A DNA stretch of 64,000 nucleotides from contig NZ_ATLO01000047.1 of assembly GCF_000416235.1 (NCBI RefSeq), forward strand, positions 124,001 through 188,000, in the 5' to 3' direction. The notes beneath the pieces were generated by a model, which ran no database searches, was not told where the DNA came from, and saw nothing but the letters and a program-made list of their open reading frames with translations. The DNA is from Pseudomonas sp. CFII64. Lineage in GTDB: Bacteria > Pseudomonadota > Gammaproteobacteria > Pseudomonadales > Pseudomonadaceae. Positions 34,915-44,732 of this stretch are shown here, piece by piece (within the stretch, counting starts at the first letter, position 1; the number at the start of each line of letters is the position of its first letter). A program made the translations under genes and the position numbers.

Positions 34915-35787
34915 TTACGCTGACTGGCCCATGCGCCGCCGGGCACGATGAATCGAGCCATTGCGCACCGCCCAGCGCAGTACCGGAGCGCTGCGTTTGA
35001 CGGCGGCGCGAATCATCTTGCGCTGCAAGGCGGACTGATGCAGATCGAGCATTGCGCTGGCCCAGTCAGGCAGCAATTCGATACCCGCCTGCATCATCAG
35101 CGAACCCATGGGTTTGGCCATCCAGCTTGGCGCGGGGGCCGCCAGCAGCAGGCGCAAGACTTCCCGACTGCGCTCGTCGCACAGCAACTGCGGACGTATG
35201 GCTGCCAGATAATCGGCGATTTCCTGCGACGAACGCGGCACATTCCGCGCGCCGAGCCGTTCAGCGATGAGCGCCGTTTCGTTGTAGTACTTGTCCTGAT
35301 CCGCAAGAGAAAGGTTCGGGTTCAGGTAGCGCAAATGCGCGGCGAGGAAATTGCTGACTTCGGCGACATGGACCCAGGTCAGCAAATCAGGGTCGCTGGC
35401 GGCGTAAGGTCGGCCGTCAGGCGCAGTTCCGGTCACTTGCAGGTGAATCGTGCGCACCTTGTCGATCAGCCAGTTGGCGTCCTGAGTGGAACCAAAAGTG
35501 GTGCCGGAAATGAACTGCCCGGTGCGCCGCAAGCGGCCGAGCATGTCCTGACGAAAGTTGGAGTGATCCCAGACACCGGCCAGGGCGAGCGGATGCAGCG
35601 CCTGCAACATCAGGGCGCTGATACCGCCGATCAACATGCTGGGAAAGTCACCGTGAACTTGCCAGCAGATGGCCTGCGGCCCGAACAAACCGGGATCGCC
35701 CTTGGGGTTTTCCAGGTCCAGCTGGCCGAGTGACAGCCCGGTGAGGCTCATGACTTGGGTTTCGATACGACTTCTGATGAATTCCAT
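34915..35787 (-). CDS. Oxygenase MpaB family protein (DUF2236)
   Basis: 290 residues of the MpaB/latex-clearing-protein superfamily (DUF2236). The core motif LHPLALAGVWDHSNFRQDMLGRLRRTGQF and the later WVHVAEVSNFLAAHLRY carry the conserved His and Arg residues that bind heme b in studied relatives. No signal peptide seen. Substrate unknown. A hairpin CGGGAC / GTCCCG (34806-34827) lies just beyond its 3' end, without a T-tract. Confidence 0.85.
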   Translation of the reverse strand: MEFIRSRIETQVMSLTGLSLGQLDLENPKGDPGLFGPQAICWQVHGDFPSMLIGGISALMLQALHPLALAGVWDHSNFRQDMLGRLRRTGQFISGTTFGSTQDANWLIDKVRTIHLQVTGTAPDGRPYAASDPDLLTWVHVAEVSNFLAAHLRYLNPNLSLADQDKYYNETALIAERLGARNVPRSSQEIADYLAAIRPQLLCDERSREVLRLLLAAPAPSWMAKPMGSLMMQAGIELLPDWASAMLDLHQSALQRKMIRAAVKRSAPVLRWAVRNGSIHRARRRMGQSA

Positions 35788-35832
35788 GGGCTCTCATCGA
35801 ACAAAACATAACCACTTGAATTGACGCGTAAT

Positions 35833-35889
35833 CCCGTAGGCGCGGCTTCCGCCGCGAGGTTGCTCTCCCGGCTGAAGCCGCTCCTACGG
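35833..35889. repeat. REPIN (imperfect) upstream of the MpaB-like gene
   Basis: Inverted arms CCGTAGGCGCGGCTTCCGCC / GGCTGAAGCCGCTCCTACGG with several mismatches around a GAGGTTGCTCTCCC centre. Same family as the REPIN at 33516. It lies between the acs stop and the MpaB-like gene start. Confidence 0.75.
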
Positions 35890-35918
35890 AACCTGTGCGG
35901 GACCATGCCCCGCTTCGC

Positions 35919-37856
<1,938 letters not shown>

Positions 37857-37865
37857 GACGGTTCC

Positions 37866-37873
37866 TTATTCTT
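37866..37873 (-). promoter_or_regulatory. Candidate Hfq/Crc (CA) motif in the acs leader
   Basis: On the minus strand AAGAATAA, an exact AANAANAA match, 9 bases before the acs start codon and next to its ribosome-binding site. Hfq with Crc binds such motifs to block translation during growth on preferred carbon sources in pseudomonads; the decoy RNA CrcZ is encoded at about 44.2-44.5 kb in this window. Binding is inferred. Confidence 0.6.
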
Positions 37874-37938
37874 GTGGAGGTCACAGGGCAGTGTAGTGCG
37901 TCGAGCCTGAGTGGGTTTAATCCAGGCCCAGAAACGCA

Positions 37939-37971
37939 GAACCCGCCGTCTCTTGCGAGAACGGCGGGTTC
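37939..37971 (-). terminator. Hairpin after pgi
   Basis: Stem GAACCCGCCGT / ACGGCGGGTTC with an 11-base loop, 23 bases beyond the pgi stop. Little T-tract on the minus strand (TGCGTTTCT), so termination strength is uncertain. Confidence 0.55.
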
Positions 37972-37993
37972 GGATGTTGCGTTGAGCGCTTGA

Positions 37994-39658
37994 TCAGCCG
38001 CGGTGACGACCACGGAAATAATTGATCAAGCCTTGGGTCGACGCGTCGTCAGCCGGCTCGTCGGTGCCGCCGGTCAGGCGCTGGTAAACCGCCTTGCCCA
38101 TTTCCTTGCCCAGCTCCACGCCCCACTGATCGAAGGCGTTGGTGCCCCAGATCACGCTTTGCACGAAGACTTTGTGTTCGTACATCGCCACCAGTGCGCC
38201 GAGGCGACGGGGGCTGATGCGTTCGAGCACAAGGGTGTTGCTCGGACGGTTGCCGGGGATGACCTTGTGCGGCGCAAGCTTTTGCACGTCGCCTTCGGCC
38301 ATGCCCTTGTCGCGCAGTTCCGCTTCGGCTTCGCTGCGGGTCTTGCCCATCATCAAGGCCTGGCTTTGCGACAGGCAGTTGGCGTACAGCCATTGGTGGT
38401 GATCGGCGACCGGGTTGAAGCTGACAATCGGCACGATGAAGTCAGCCGGGATCATCTGCGTGCCCTGGTGCAGCAACTGGTGATAAGCATGCTGACCGTT
38501 GGCGCCTACGCCGCCCCAGATGACCGGGCCGGTGTCGGTGGAAACCGGCGTGCCGTCCTGGCGTACGCTCTTGCCATTGGATTCCATGTCCAGTTGTTGC
38601 AAGTGCTTGGTGATGTTGCGCAGGTAATGGTCGTACGGCAGGATCGCGTGGCTTTGCGCGCCCCAGAAATTGCCGTACCAGACCCCCAGCAACGCCAGCA
38701 GCACCGGCATGTTCTGTTCGAAGGACGAGGTCAGGAAGTGTTGATCCATCGAATATGCGCCGGACAACAATTCCTTGAAGTTGGACATGCCGATGGCCAG
38801 CGCGATGGGCAGGCCGATGGCCGACCACAGCGAATAACGACCGCCGACCCAGTCCCACATCGGGAAAATGTTTTCTTCGCGGATGCCGAACGCCACGGCA
38901 GCGGCATTGTTGCTCGACACGGCGATGAAGTGACGATACAGCTCGGCCTCGGAACCGCCTTGCGCCAGATACCAGGCACGGGCAGCGGTCGCGTTCTTGA
39001 GGGTTTCCAGGGTGGTGAAGGTCTTCGACGAGACGATGAACAGCGTGGTTTCAGCCCGCAGCTTCAAGGTCAGCTCGTGGAACTCACTGCCGTCGATGTT
39101 CGCCAGGTAATGACAGCGAACGCCTTTCTGCGCGTAGGACAGCAGCGCCTCGGACACCAGTTCAGGGCCGAGGAACGAACCACCGATGCCGATGTTCACC
39201 ACGTCGGTGATGGGCTTCTCGGTGTAGCCGCGCCACAGACCGTCGTGAATGCGGCCGACCAGATCAGTCATCTGGTTGAGGACTTTGTGAACGTCAGGCA
39301 TCACGTTGACGCCGTTGACCTGCAGCTTGTCGCCAACCGGACGACGCAGCGCGGTATGCAGCGCCGGACGGCCTTCTGACGAATTGACCAGCTCGCCGTC
39401 GTATTGCGCCTTGATGGCTTCCTTGAGGCCGACTTCGTTGGCCAGGCTCACCAGCAAATCGCGGGTTTCATTGGTGATCAGGTTTTTCGAGTAATCGAGA
39501 AACAGACCACAACTGCTCAGGGTGAACTCGCTGAAACGCTGCGGGTTTTCGTTGAACGCTTCACGCATGCTGAAATCCTGCATGGCTTCGCGGTGTTGAT
39601 TGAGTGCCTGCCAAGCGGGCAGGCTGGTCACGTCGGAAGGGGTGCGGTAGTACGCCAT
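37994..39658 (-). CDS. pgi: Glucose-6-phosphate isomerase
   Basis: Interconverts glucose-6-phosphate and fructose-6-phosphate; in pseudomonads it works mostly in the gluconeogenic direction. 554 residues. Both family signatures are visible: the segment ending FPMWDWVGGRYSLWSAIGLP and the C-terminal QWGVELGKEMGKAVYQRL; the substrate loop SSKTFTTLET is also clear. ATG 39658. Separated from panD by 182 bases, in which I see no gene. Confidence 0.97.
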   Translation of the reverse strand: MAYYRTPSDVTSLPAWQALNQHREAMQDFSMREAFNENPQRFSEFTLSSCGLFLDYSKNLITNETRDLLVSLANEVGLKEAIKAQYDGELVNSSEGRPALHTALRRPVGDKLQVNGVNVMPDVHKVLNQMTDLVGRIHDGLWRGYTEKPITDVVNIGIGGSFLGPELVSEALLSYAQKGVRCHYLANIDGSEFHELTLKLRAETTLFIVSSKTFTTLETLKNATAARAWYLAQGGSEAELYRHFIAVSSNNAAAVAFGIREENIFPMWDWVGGRYSLWSAIGLPIALAIGMSNFKELLSGAYSMDQHFLTSSFEQNMPVLLALLGVWYGNFWGAQSHAILPYDHYLRNITKHLQQLDMESNGKSVRQDGTPVSTDTGPVIWGGVGANGQHAYHQLLHQGTQMIPADFIVPIVSFNPVADHHQWLYANCLSQSQALMMGKTRSEAEAELRDKGMAEGDVQKLAPHKVIPGNRPSNTLVLERISPRRLGALVAMYEHKVFVQSVIWGTNAFDQWGVELGKEMGKAVYQRLTGGTDEPADDASTQGLINYFRGRHRG

Positions 39659-39840
39659 CGCTGCGGGTTTCCTTGTACTTGGAACTGGCTTTGGACCTTA
39701 AAAGCGAGCGGGATCAGACAGGGTTTACGGTCTTGGAGACTAATACCTGTGCGCCTGTTTGTCTGCGCTTCGCTTTACCTGGGCTCGGTACTTTTTCACA
39801 CAACATCGTCCGGGCATTAAACATGTTCGGTGCTGGTTCG

Positions 39841-40221
39841 TCAGACCACCTGTACCGGTATGGCATTGCTGGTGTGGCTAAGTTCATTACCGGGAGCCAT
39901 GTACAGCATTCGCGGCTTGAAATGCTCAAGCTCGGCTTCGGAGTACTGAGCATAGGCGCAGATGATCACGCGATCACCGACTTTCGCCTTATGAGCGGCC
40001 GCGCCGTTGACCGAAATCATCCGCGAGCCGGCTTCGCCGCGAATGGCATAGGTCGTGAAACGTTCACCATTGTCCAGGTTGTAGATCTGGATTTGTTCGT
40101 ACTCGCGAATCCCGGACAGATCCAGCCACTCGCCATCAATCGCACACGAGCCTTCGTAGTCGAGCACGGCGTGAGTGACTTCGGCACGGTGCAGCTTGGC
40201 CTTCAACATGATGCTTTGCAT
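39841..40221 (-). CDS. panD: Aspartate 1-decarboxylase (proenzyme)
   Basis: Makes beta-alanine from aspartate for pantothenate. 126 residues, synthesised as a proenzyme cleaved between Gly24 and Ser25 in YEGSCAIDG to create the pyruvoyl group. Lys9 and Tyr58-type conserved segments (MLKAKLHRAEVT, YAIRGEAGSRMISVNGAAA) are present. Two bases after panC, so panB-panC-panD form one operon. Confidence 0.97.
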   Translation of the reverse strand: MQSIMLKAKLHRAEVTHAVLDYEGSCAIDGEWLDLSGIREYEQIQIYNLDNGERFTTYAIRGEAGSRMISVNGAAAHKAKVGDRVIICAYAQYSEAELEHFKPRMLYMAPGNELSHTSNAIPVQVV

Positions 40222-40223
40222 GG

Positions 40224-41081
40224 TTATGCAGGTTCCCGGTTCAGGTGCAGGTTATCGATCAGGCGCGTCTTGCCCAGGAAAACCGCCGCCAGAATGACCA
40301 GGTCACGGTTTTCGGCAGTCGCCGGGCGCAGGCTGGTTGCTTCGCGAACTTCAAGATAGTCGATGCGCAAACCGGCCGCTTCGAGCTGCTGCTTGCCCTG
40401 GTCGAGCAGCGCGTTGAAATCCTGTTCGCCTTTGCTGATGGCGTCGCCGATCTGGCAGATGACGCGGTACAACTCAGGCGCAACGGCGCGTTGTTCTTCG
40501 CTGAGGTAGCCATTGCGCGAGGACAACGCCAGACCGTCCGCCGCCCGAACCGTCGGCTCGCCGATGATCTGGATCGGCATGTTCAGGTCGCGCACCAGCG
40601 CACGGATCACCGCCAGTTGCTGAAAGTCTTTCTCGCCGAACACGGCCAGATCCGGCTGGACCATGTTGAACAGCTTGCTGACTACTGTGGCGACGCCATC
40701 GAAGTGGCCCGGACGACTGGCGCCGCACAGTCCTTCGGACAGGCTCGGTACGCTGACGATGGTCTGGTCGGCCATGCCGTGGGGATACATTTCTTCGACC
40801 GTCGGCGTGAACAGCAGATGGCAGCCGGCCTGGAGCAGTTTTTCCTGATCCGCGGCCAGAGTGCGCGGGTAAGTGGCCAGGTCTTCGTTGGGCCCGAACT
40901 GCAGCGGATTGACGAAGATGGTGGCAACCACGAAGTCCGCGCGCTGCGCAGCCTTGGTAATCAGCGCCGCATGACCGCTGTGCAGGTTGCCCATGGTGGG
41001 CGCCAGGCCGATCCGCTTGCCTTCACTGCGCGCACGTGCGACTGCCGCGCGTAATTCGCGCACGGTTTTAACTGTGTTCAT
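40224..41081 (-). CDS. panC: Pantothenate synthetase
   Basis: ATP-dependent joining of pantoate and beta-alanine. 285 residues. The nucleotidylyl-transferase motif LAPTMGNLHSGHAALI (about 27-42), GEKDFQQLAVIRALV, and the KMSKS-like loop in ALSSRNGYLS are present. Its ATG overlaps the panB stop by four bases. Confidence 0.97.
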   Translation of the reverse strand: MNTVKTVRELRAAVARARSEGKRIGLAPTMGNLHSGHAALITKAAQRADFVVATIFVNPLQFGPNEDLATYPRTLAADQEKLLQAGCHLLFTPTVEEMYPHGMADQTIVSVPSLSEGLCGASRPGHFDGVATVVSKLFNMVQPDLAVFGEKDFQQLAVIRALVRDLNMPIQIIGEPTVRAADGLALSSRNGYLSEEQRAVAPELYRVICQIGDAISKGEQDFNALLDQGKQQLEAAGLRIDYLEVREATSLRPATAENRDLVILAAVFLGKTRLIDNLHLNREPA

Positions 41082-41878
41082 GCTGAAAATCCGTGTTCAG
41101 TTGCCGGGAAGCTGACGTCTTTGACTGCCGCAACATAGGCTTGCAATGCCGATTGAATGTCGGGCTGACCGACCATGAAATTCTTCACGAACTTGGGTAC
41201 GCGACCGGTGATGGCCAGCCCGAGCATGTCGTGCAGGACCAGCACCTGGCCATCAGTCGCGCTGCCTGCGCCGATGCCGATGACCGGAATCTTCACGGCA
41301 TGGCTGATTTCTTCCGCCAGCTCACTGGGCACGCATTCGAGCAGCAGCATCGCCGCGCCAGCCTGCTCAAGCGTGATGGCATCGGCACGCATTTGCCGCG
41401 CCTGGGTTTCCACTCGGCCTTGCACCTTGTAACCGCCCAGCACGTTCACCGCTTGCGGGGTGAGGCCCATGTGCGCGCACACCGGGACGCCACGGTCGGC
41501 CAGCAGGCGAATCGATTCCGCCAGCCAGGCCGCGCCTTCGATCTTGAGCATGTGCGCACCGGCCTGCATCAGCGCGGCGCTGTTGGCGAAGGTCTGATCG
41601 AGGGTTGCGTAGGACATGAACGGCAGGTCGGCCATGATCAGCGCGCCCTGATTGCCGCGTTTGACGCAGGCCACGTGATAGGCCATCTCGGCGGTGGTAA
41701 CCGGCAACGTGCTGTCATGACCTTGCAGGACCATGCCCAGCGAATCGCCGACCAGCAGCACCTCGACGCCGGCCTGGCTTGCAGCATGGGCAAAGGTCGC
41801 GTCGTAGCAGGTCAGCATGGTGATTTTCTCACCCTTTTGTTTCAGGCCCAGCAACGACGTAACAGTGATATCTGGCAT
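41078..41878 (-). CDS. panB: 3-methyl-2-oxobutanoate hydroxymethyltransferase
   Basis: Uses methylene-tetrahydrofolate to make ketopantoate, the first committed pantothenate step. 266 residues. TIM-barrel motifs: MLTCYDATFAHAA, VGDSLGMVLQGHDSTLPVT (metal-binding Asp), KIEGAAWLA, VCAHMGLTPQ and IGIGAGSATDGQVLV. First gene of panBCD. The 226 bases upstream hold no gene. Confidence 0.97.
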   Translation of the reverse strand: MPDITVTSLLGLKQKGEKITMLTCYDATFAHAASQAGVEVLLVGDSLGMVLQGHDSTLPVTTAEMAYHVACVKRGNQGALIMADLPFMSYATLDQTFANSAALMQAGAHMLKIEGAAWLAESIRLLADRGVPVCAHMGLTPQAVNVLGGYKVQGRVETQARQMRADAITLEQAGAAMLLLECVPSELAEEISHAVKIPVIGIGAGSATDGQVLVLHDMLGLAITGRVPKFVKNFMVGQPDIQSALQAYVAAVKDVSFPATEHGFSA

Positions 41879-42078
41879 GGAAAAAGTCCTCGATCAGGCG
41901 CTGTGAACACTACGGCGAGCAACGCGTGAGATTCATCCTGGAAAAGCAGGTACACCGTCGTTTTTGCGGTGTTTACCGAGTCCTGCTTGCGCCCATGGGC
42001 CAGCGAACAGGCTGGCGGGGACGCCTATCTTCGTGAGGAGGGGACGTGAAGTCAATTGCGGGTGTTACCGCGTGCCGA

Positions 42079-42104
42079 CCCGTAACAGCGGACCTGTTAC
42101 CGGG
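42079..42104 (-). other. Hairpin directly after folK
   Basis: CCCGTAACAG / CTGTTACCGGG with one bulged base and a 5-base loop, touching the folK stop codon. No T-tract on the minus strand; probably a 3'-end stabilising hairpin or weak terminator of pcnB-folK. Confidence 0.5.
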
Positions 42105-42590
42105 TCAGGCTTGGGCCGGCAGGCGCTCAAGTCCTTCGAAGGGACAATCGGCGAGCATTTGACTCAGGGAACGGCCATCCGGCAGCTGCAAATCGGCGGC
42201 AAGCTCGGCCAGCGGATAGAGCACGAAGGCCCTGGCGTGCATCTGATAGTGCGGCACTTTGAGACGCGCTTCGTCGATGAGGCGCTCACCGAACAGCAGG
42301 ATGTCGAGGTCCAGGGTGCGTGGCCCCCAGCGCTCGTGACGCTCGCGGCCCTGGTCAAGCTCGATGGCTTGCAGCCTGTCGAGCAGCTCCAGCGGCGTCA
42401 ACCCGGTATTCAGCGCGGCAACCGCATTGGTAAAACGGGGTTGGCCCGGCAGCAAGGAATCGCTGATGTACAAGGCTGAAACGCCGATCAACCGGCTGTT
42501 CGGCAGCAGCGTCAAGGCGTTGATCGCACTGCGCAATTGCTCGGCGGGATCGGCCAGGTTGCTGCCCATGCCTATATAGACGCGTTCCAT
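42105..42590 (-). CDS. folK: 2-amino-4-hydroxy-6-hydroxymethyldihydropteridine diphosphokinase
   Basis: Pyrophosphokinase supplying the substrate of FolP. 161 residues. The opening VYIGMGSNLADP, the central DLDILLFG with metal-binding Asp residues, RLKVPHYQMHARAFVLYPLAEL and an N-terminal ALYISDSLLPGQPRFTNAV are all family motifs. Starts 15 bases after pcnB, the common pcnB-folK-panBC arrangement. Confidence 0.96.
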   Translation of the reverse strand: MERVYIGMGSNLADPAEQLRSAINALTLLPNSRLIGVSALYISDSLLPGQPRFTNAVAALNTGLTPLELLDRLQAIELDQGRERHERWGPRTLDLDILLFGERLIDEARLKVPHYQMHARAFVLYPLAELAADLQLPDGRSLSQMLADCPFEGLERLPAQA

Positions 42591-42605
42591 GTCAGCAACC
42601 CTGGA

Positions 42606-44015
42606 TCATTCGCCGGAAGCATTCGGCGCGTCGCCAGCAGCGCGTTTGCGCTTGGCACCGCTGGTGCGGCGGCGTTTGCGCGGCGGTGCGCCTGTGGCGT
42701 CTGGCTTGCTGCTCAGGTCGCGAATCATCTCGCGACGTTCGCTGTCGTTGCATTCCTGATAATCGGTCCACCATTCGCCCAGGCCATCGGTTTCTTCGCC
42801 AGCGCTTTCGCGCAGCAGCAGGAAATCGTAACCGGCGCGGAACCGTGGGTTGTCGAGCAGCATGTCGGCACGCTTGCCGGAGCGACGCGGCAGACGTTCC
42901 TGCATGTCCCAGATTTCACGGATCGGCATGGTGAAGCGCTTCGGAATAGCGATGCGCTGGCACTGCTCGATGATCAACTCTTGCGCCGCTTCGTTCATCG
43001 CCGGAATCGGCGGCATGCCGCGTTCCTGCAGACGCAGGACTTTGGCGGGCAAGGCTGGCCAGAGCAGGGCCGCAAACAGAAATGCCGGCGTAACCGGCTT
43101 GTTCTGTTTGATGCGCAGATCGGTATTGGTCAGGGCTTCGCTGATCAGCGTATGGGTGTAGGTCGGATTGTATTCCAGGGCCTTGGAGCTGGCCGGGAAC
43201 AGCGGATCGAACAGTTCCAGATCGACCAGCATTTCGAAGGTCGACGCGGCGTAGCCGGACATGAACAACTTGAGCACTTCTTCGAACAGACGCGCCGACG
43301 GAATATCGCGCAGCATCGGTGCCAACGGCCGGATCGGCGTCGCGCTGTGTTTTTCGATGCCGAAATCCAGCTTGGCCGCGAAACGCACGGCGCGCAGCAT
43401 GCGCACCGGGTCTTCTTTATAGCGCTGCTGCGGATCGCCGATCAGACGGATCAGGCGATTGCGGATGTCGTGTACGCCATTGGCGTAATCGAGCACGCGC
43501 TCGGAAACCGGGTCGTAATACAGGGCATTGATCGTGAAGTCGCGACGCTGGGCGTCTTCTTCAAGCGTGCCATAAACGTTGTCGCGCAGAATCCGGCCGC
43601 TCTCGTTGCGCGACGACTGGTTGCTGTCTTCGTCCTCATCATCCACCGGATGATTGGCGCGGAAGGTGGCGACTTCGATGATTTCACGACCGAAGTGAAT
43701 ATGAACCAGCTTGAAGCGCCGGCCGATGATTCGGGCGTTACGAAATTCAGCGCGAACCTGTTCCGGCGTGGCGCTGGTGGCGACGTCGAAATCCTTGGGT
43801 TCGATATGCAGCATCAGGTCCCGCACGCAGCCACCGACCAGATAAGCCTGGTAGCCAGCGTTTTGCAGGCGCTCGACAATGCTCACCGCGTAGCGGCTGA
43901 ACTGGCTGCGTTGCAGCGAGTGTTGGCTGCTGTTGAGCACTTCAGGTGTGCTGCGGATGTGTTGCTGCGGTTTACGCAGTGGGGAACGGAGAGACTGGAA
44001 CAGCTTCTTCAGCAT
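42606..44015 (-). CDS. pcnB: Poly(A) polymerase I
   Basis: Adds 3' poly(A) tails that mark RNA for decay. 469 residues from ATG 44015 (MLKKLFQSLRSPLRK); the frame is open 24 codons upstream to 44087 without a recognisable extension and no ribosome-binding site is clear at either. The nucleotidyltransferase core shows VGGCVRDLML, PKDFDVATSAT (catalytic Asp pair) and RRDFTINALYYD; the C-terminus is Arg/Lys-rich. In the usual cbrB-crcZ-pcnB order; crcZ lies upstream. Confidence 0.95.
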   Translation of the reverse strand: MLKKLFQSLRSPLRKPQQHIRSTPEVLNSSQHSLQRSQFSRYAVSIVERLQNAGYQAYLVGGCVRDLMLHIEPKDFDVATSATPEQVRAEFRNARIIGRRFKLVHIHFGREIIEVATFRANHPVDDEDEDSNQSSRNESGRILRDNVYGTLEEDAQRRDFTINALYYDPVSERVLDYANGVHDIRNRLIRLIGDPQQRYKEDPVRMLRAVRFAAKLDFGIEKHSATPIRPLAPMLRDIPSARLFEEVLKLFMSGYAASTFEMLVDLELFDPLFPASSKALEYNPTYTHTLISEALTNTDLRIKQNKPVTPAFLFAALLWPALPAKVLRLQERGMPPIPAMNEAAQELIIEQCQRIAIPKRFTMPIREIWDMQERLPRRSGKRADMLLDNPRFRAGYDFLLLRESAGEETDGLGEWWTDYQECNDSERREMIRDLSSKPDATGAPPRKRRRTSGAKRKRAAGDAPNASGE

Positions 44016-44164
44016 GGGATGCACTGTTTGAAGGAATATTCGGCCAAATACGAAGAGTGACCGCACGATGGGCGGGGATTCTAGCATTTAGTCGGGGGAT
44101 GGTGTAGGAAGCTGCGCGACAGGCTTGCAAGAAGGGGGTGAACGGTTTTGTTACGCAAGCTACT

Positions 44165-44527
44165 GGGGGAGCCGAAGCTCCCCCAAAGTCTATGCTCTTT
44201 ATTTTTATTGTCTGTTCGGGCTTTTTGTTTTTGTTAAGTGCCCATTCACGAGACTTTTGGTCTGTGAACCCTCCCAATCGGGAGTCAAGAGCAAACGGAT
44301 TGCTTTGGTCGCTGCGTTGCAATGATCATTCGATCCAACCAGTTCAGGCGCTACCTTGGGGTAGTTTTTATTGTTCTCAGCCTGGTCGTGGGGCAAGCCC
44401 CAAATACAACTCCTCTCCAAAAGAATCAGTTAGCTGCGCCTCCGCCGTTTTGTTCTTGTTATGCGTGAGTCGATACGTATTGTTTTTATTGTGGGTTTTG
44501 CTACTGCGCGTTTTTGTTGTTCTTGTG
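44165..44527 (-). ncRNA. crcZ: CrcZ small RNA (Hfq/Crc decoy)
   Basis: About 363 bases on the minus strand between cbrB and pcnB, the conserved crcZ position. Start estimated 12 bases after the -12 element of a sigma-54 promoter; end taken at the GGGGGAGC-TTCG-GCTCCCCC hairpin (44165-44184), which lacks a T-tract, so the 3' end is approximate. Six A-rich AANAANAA-type motifs are visible at about 44511-44525, 44480-44493, 44447-44463, 44364-44376, 44221-44236 and 44197-44211. Such motifs titrate Hfq/Crc and relieve catabolite repression. No protein reading frame competes convincingly. Confidence 0.9.
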
Positions 44528-44537
44528 CCAGAGATAT

Positions 44538-44554
44538 TGCAGAACCTGTGCCAA
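44538..44554 (-). promoter_or_regulatory. Sigma-54 promoter of crcZ
   Basis: On the minus strand TTGGCAC, five bases, CTGC: the -24 GG and -12 GC are exactly ten bases apart. It sits at the head of crcZ, and CbrB, the sigma-54 activator, is encoded just upstream. Confidence 0.88.
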
Positions 44555-44610
44555 CTTTTAGAAACCCTTTAAAACCGGGCGCTCTGGCGTTGGGGTGGCT
44601 TTCTGGTGGC

Positions 44611-44650
44611 ATAAAAAAGCCGGGACTTCGTTACCGTAAGACCCGGCTTT
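44611..44650 (-). terminator. cbrB terminator inside the crcZ control region
   Basis: Stem AAAGCCGGG / CCCGGCTTT (44616-44650) with a 17-base loop, followed on the minus strand by a run of T. It lies between the CbrB-like palindrome and the sigma-54 promoter, so cbrB transcripts stop within the enhancer-promoter interval. Confidence 0.85.
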
Positions 44651-44677
44651 TGTTACGTTGGGATTGCTGAGGTAACA
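44651..44677. promoter_or_regulatory. CbrB-like enhancer palindrome for crcZ
   Basis: TGTTAC-N15-GTAACA, an exact two-arm palindrome, about 100 bases upstream of the -24 element, the usual distance for a sigma-54 activator site. A further partial copy (GTTACCGTAA) lies in the loop of the adjacent terminator. Assignment to CbrB rests on position and my memory of the reported TGTTAC/GTAACA motif. Confidence 0.75.
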
Positions 44678-44732
44678 CCTTCGACACAAGGCGCGCACGC
44701 TCGGGTTTAGAGCCTTGCGCGGCCTTTCTCGA

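Noticed and set aside
42063..42100. TGTTAC / GTAACA half-sites upstream of panB considered as a CbrB site
   Set aside because: Spacing is 13 rather than the 15 seen at crcZ, one arm is part of a hairpin touching the folK stop, and no sigma-54 promoter lies near panB.
44138..44572. Long plus-strand frames across the cbrB-pcnB gap as protein genes
   Set aside because: They are rich in Phe, Leu and Val because they read the T-rich complement of the CrcZ A-rich motifs; no ribosome-binding site and they cross the sRNA and its promoter.
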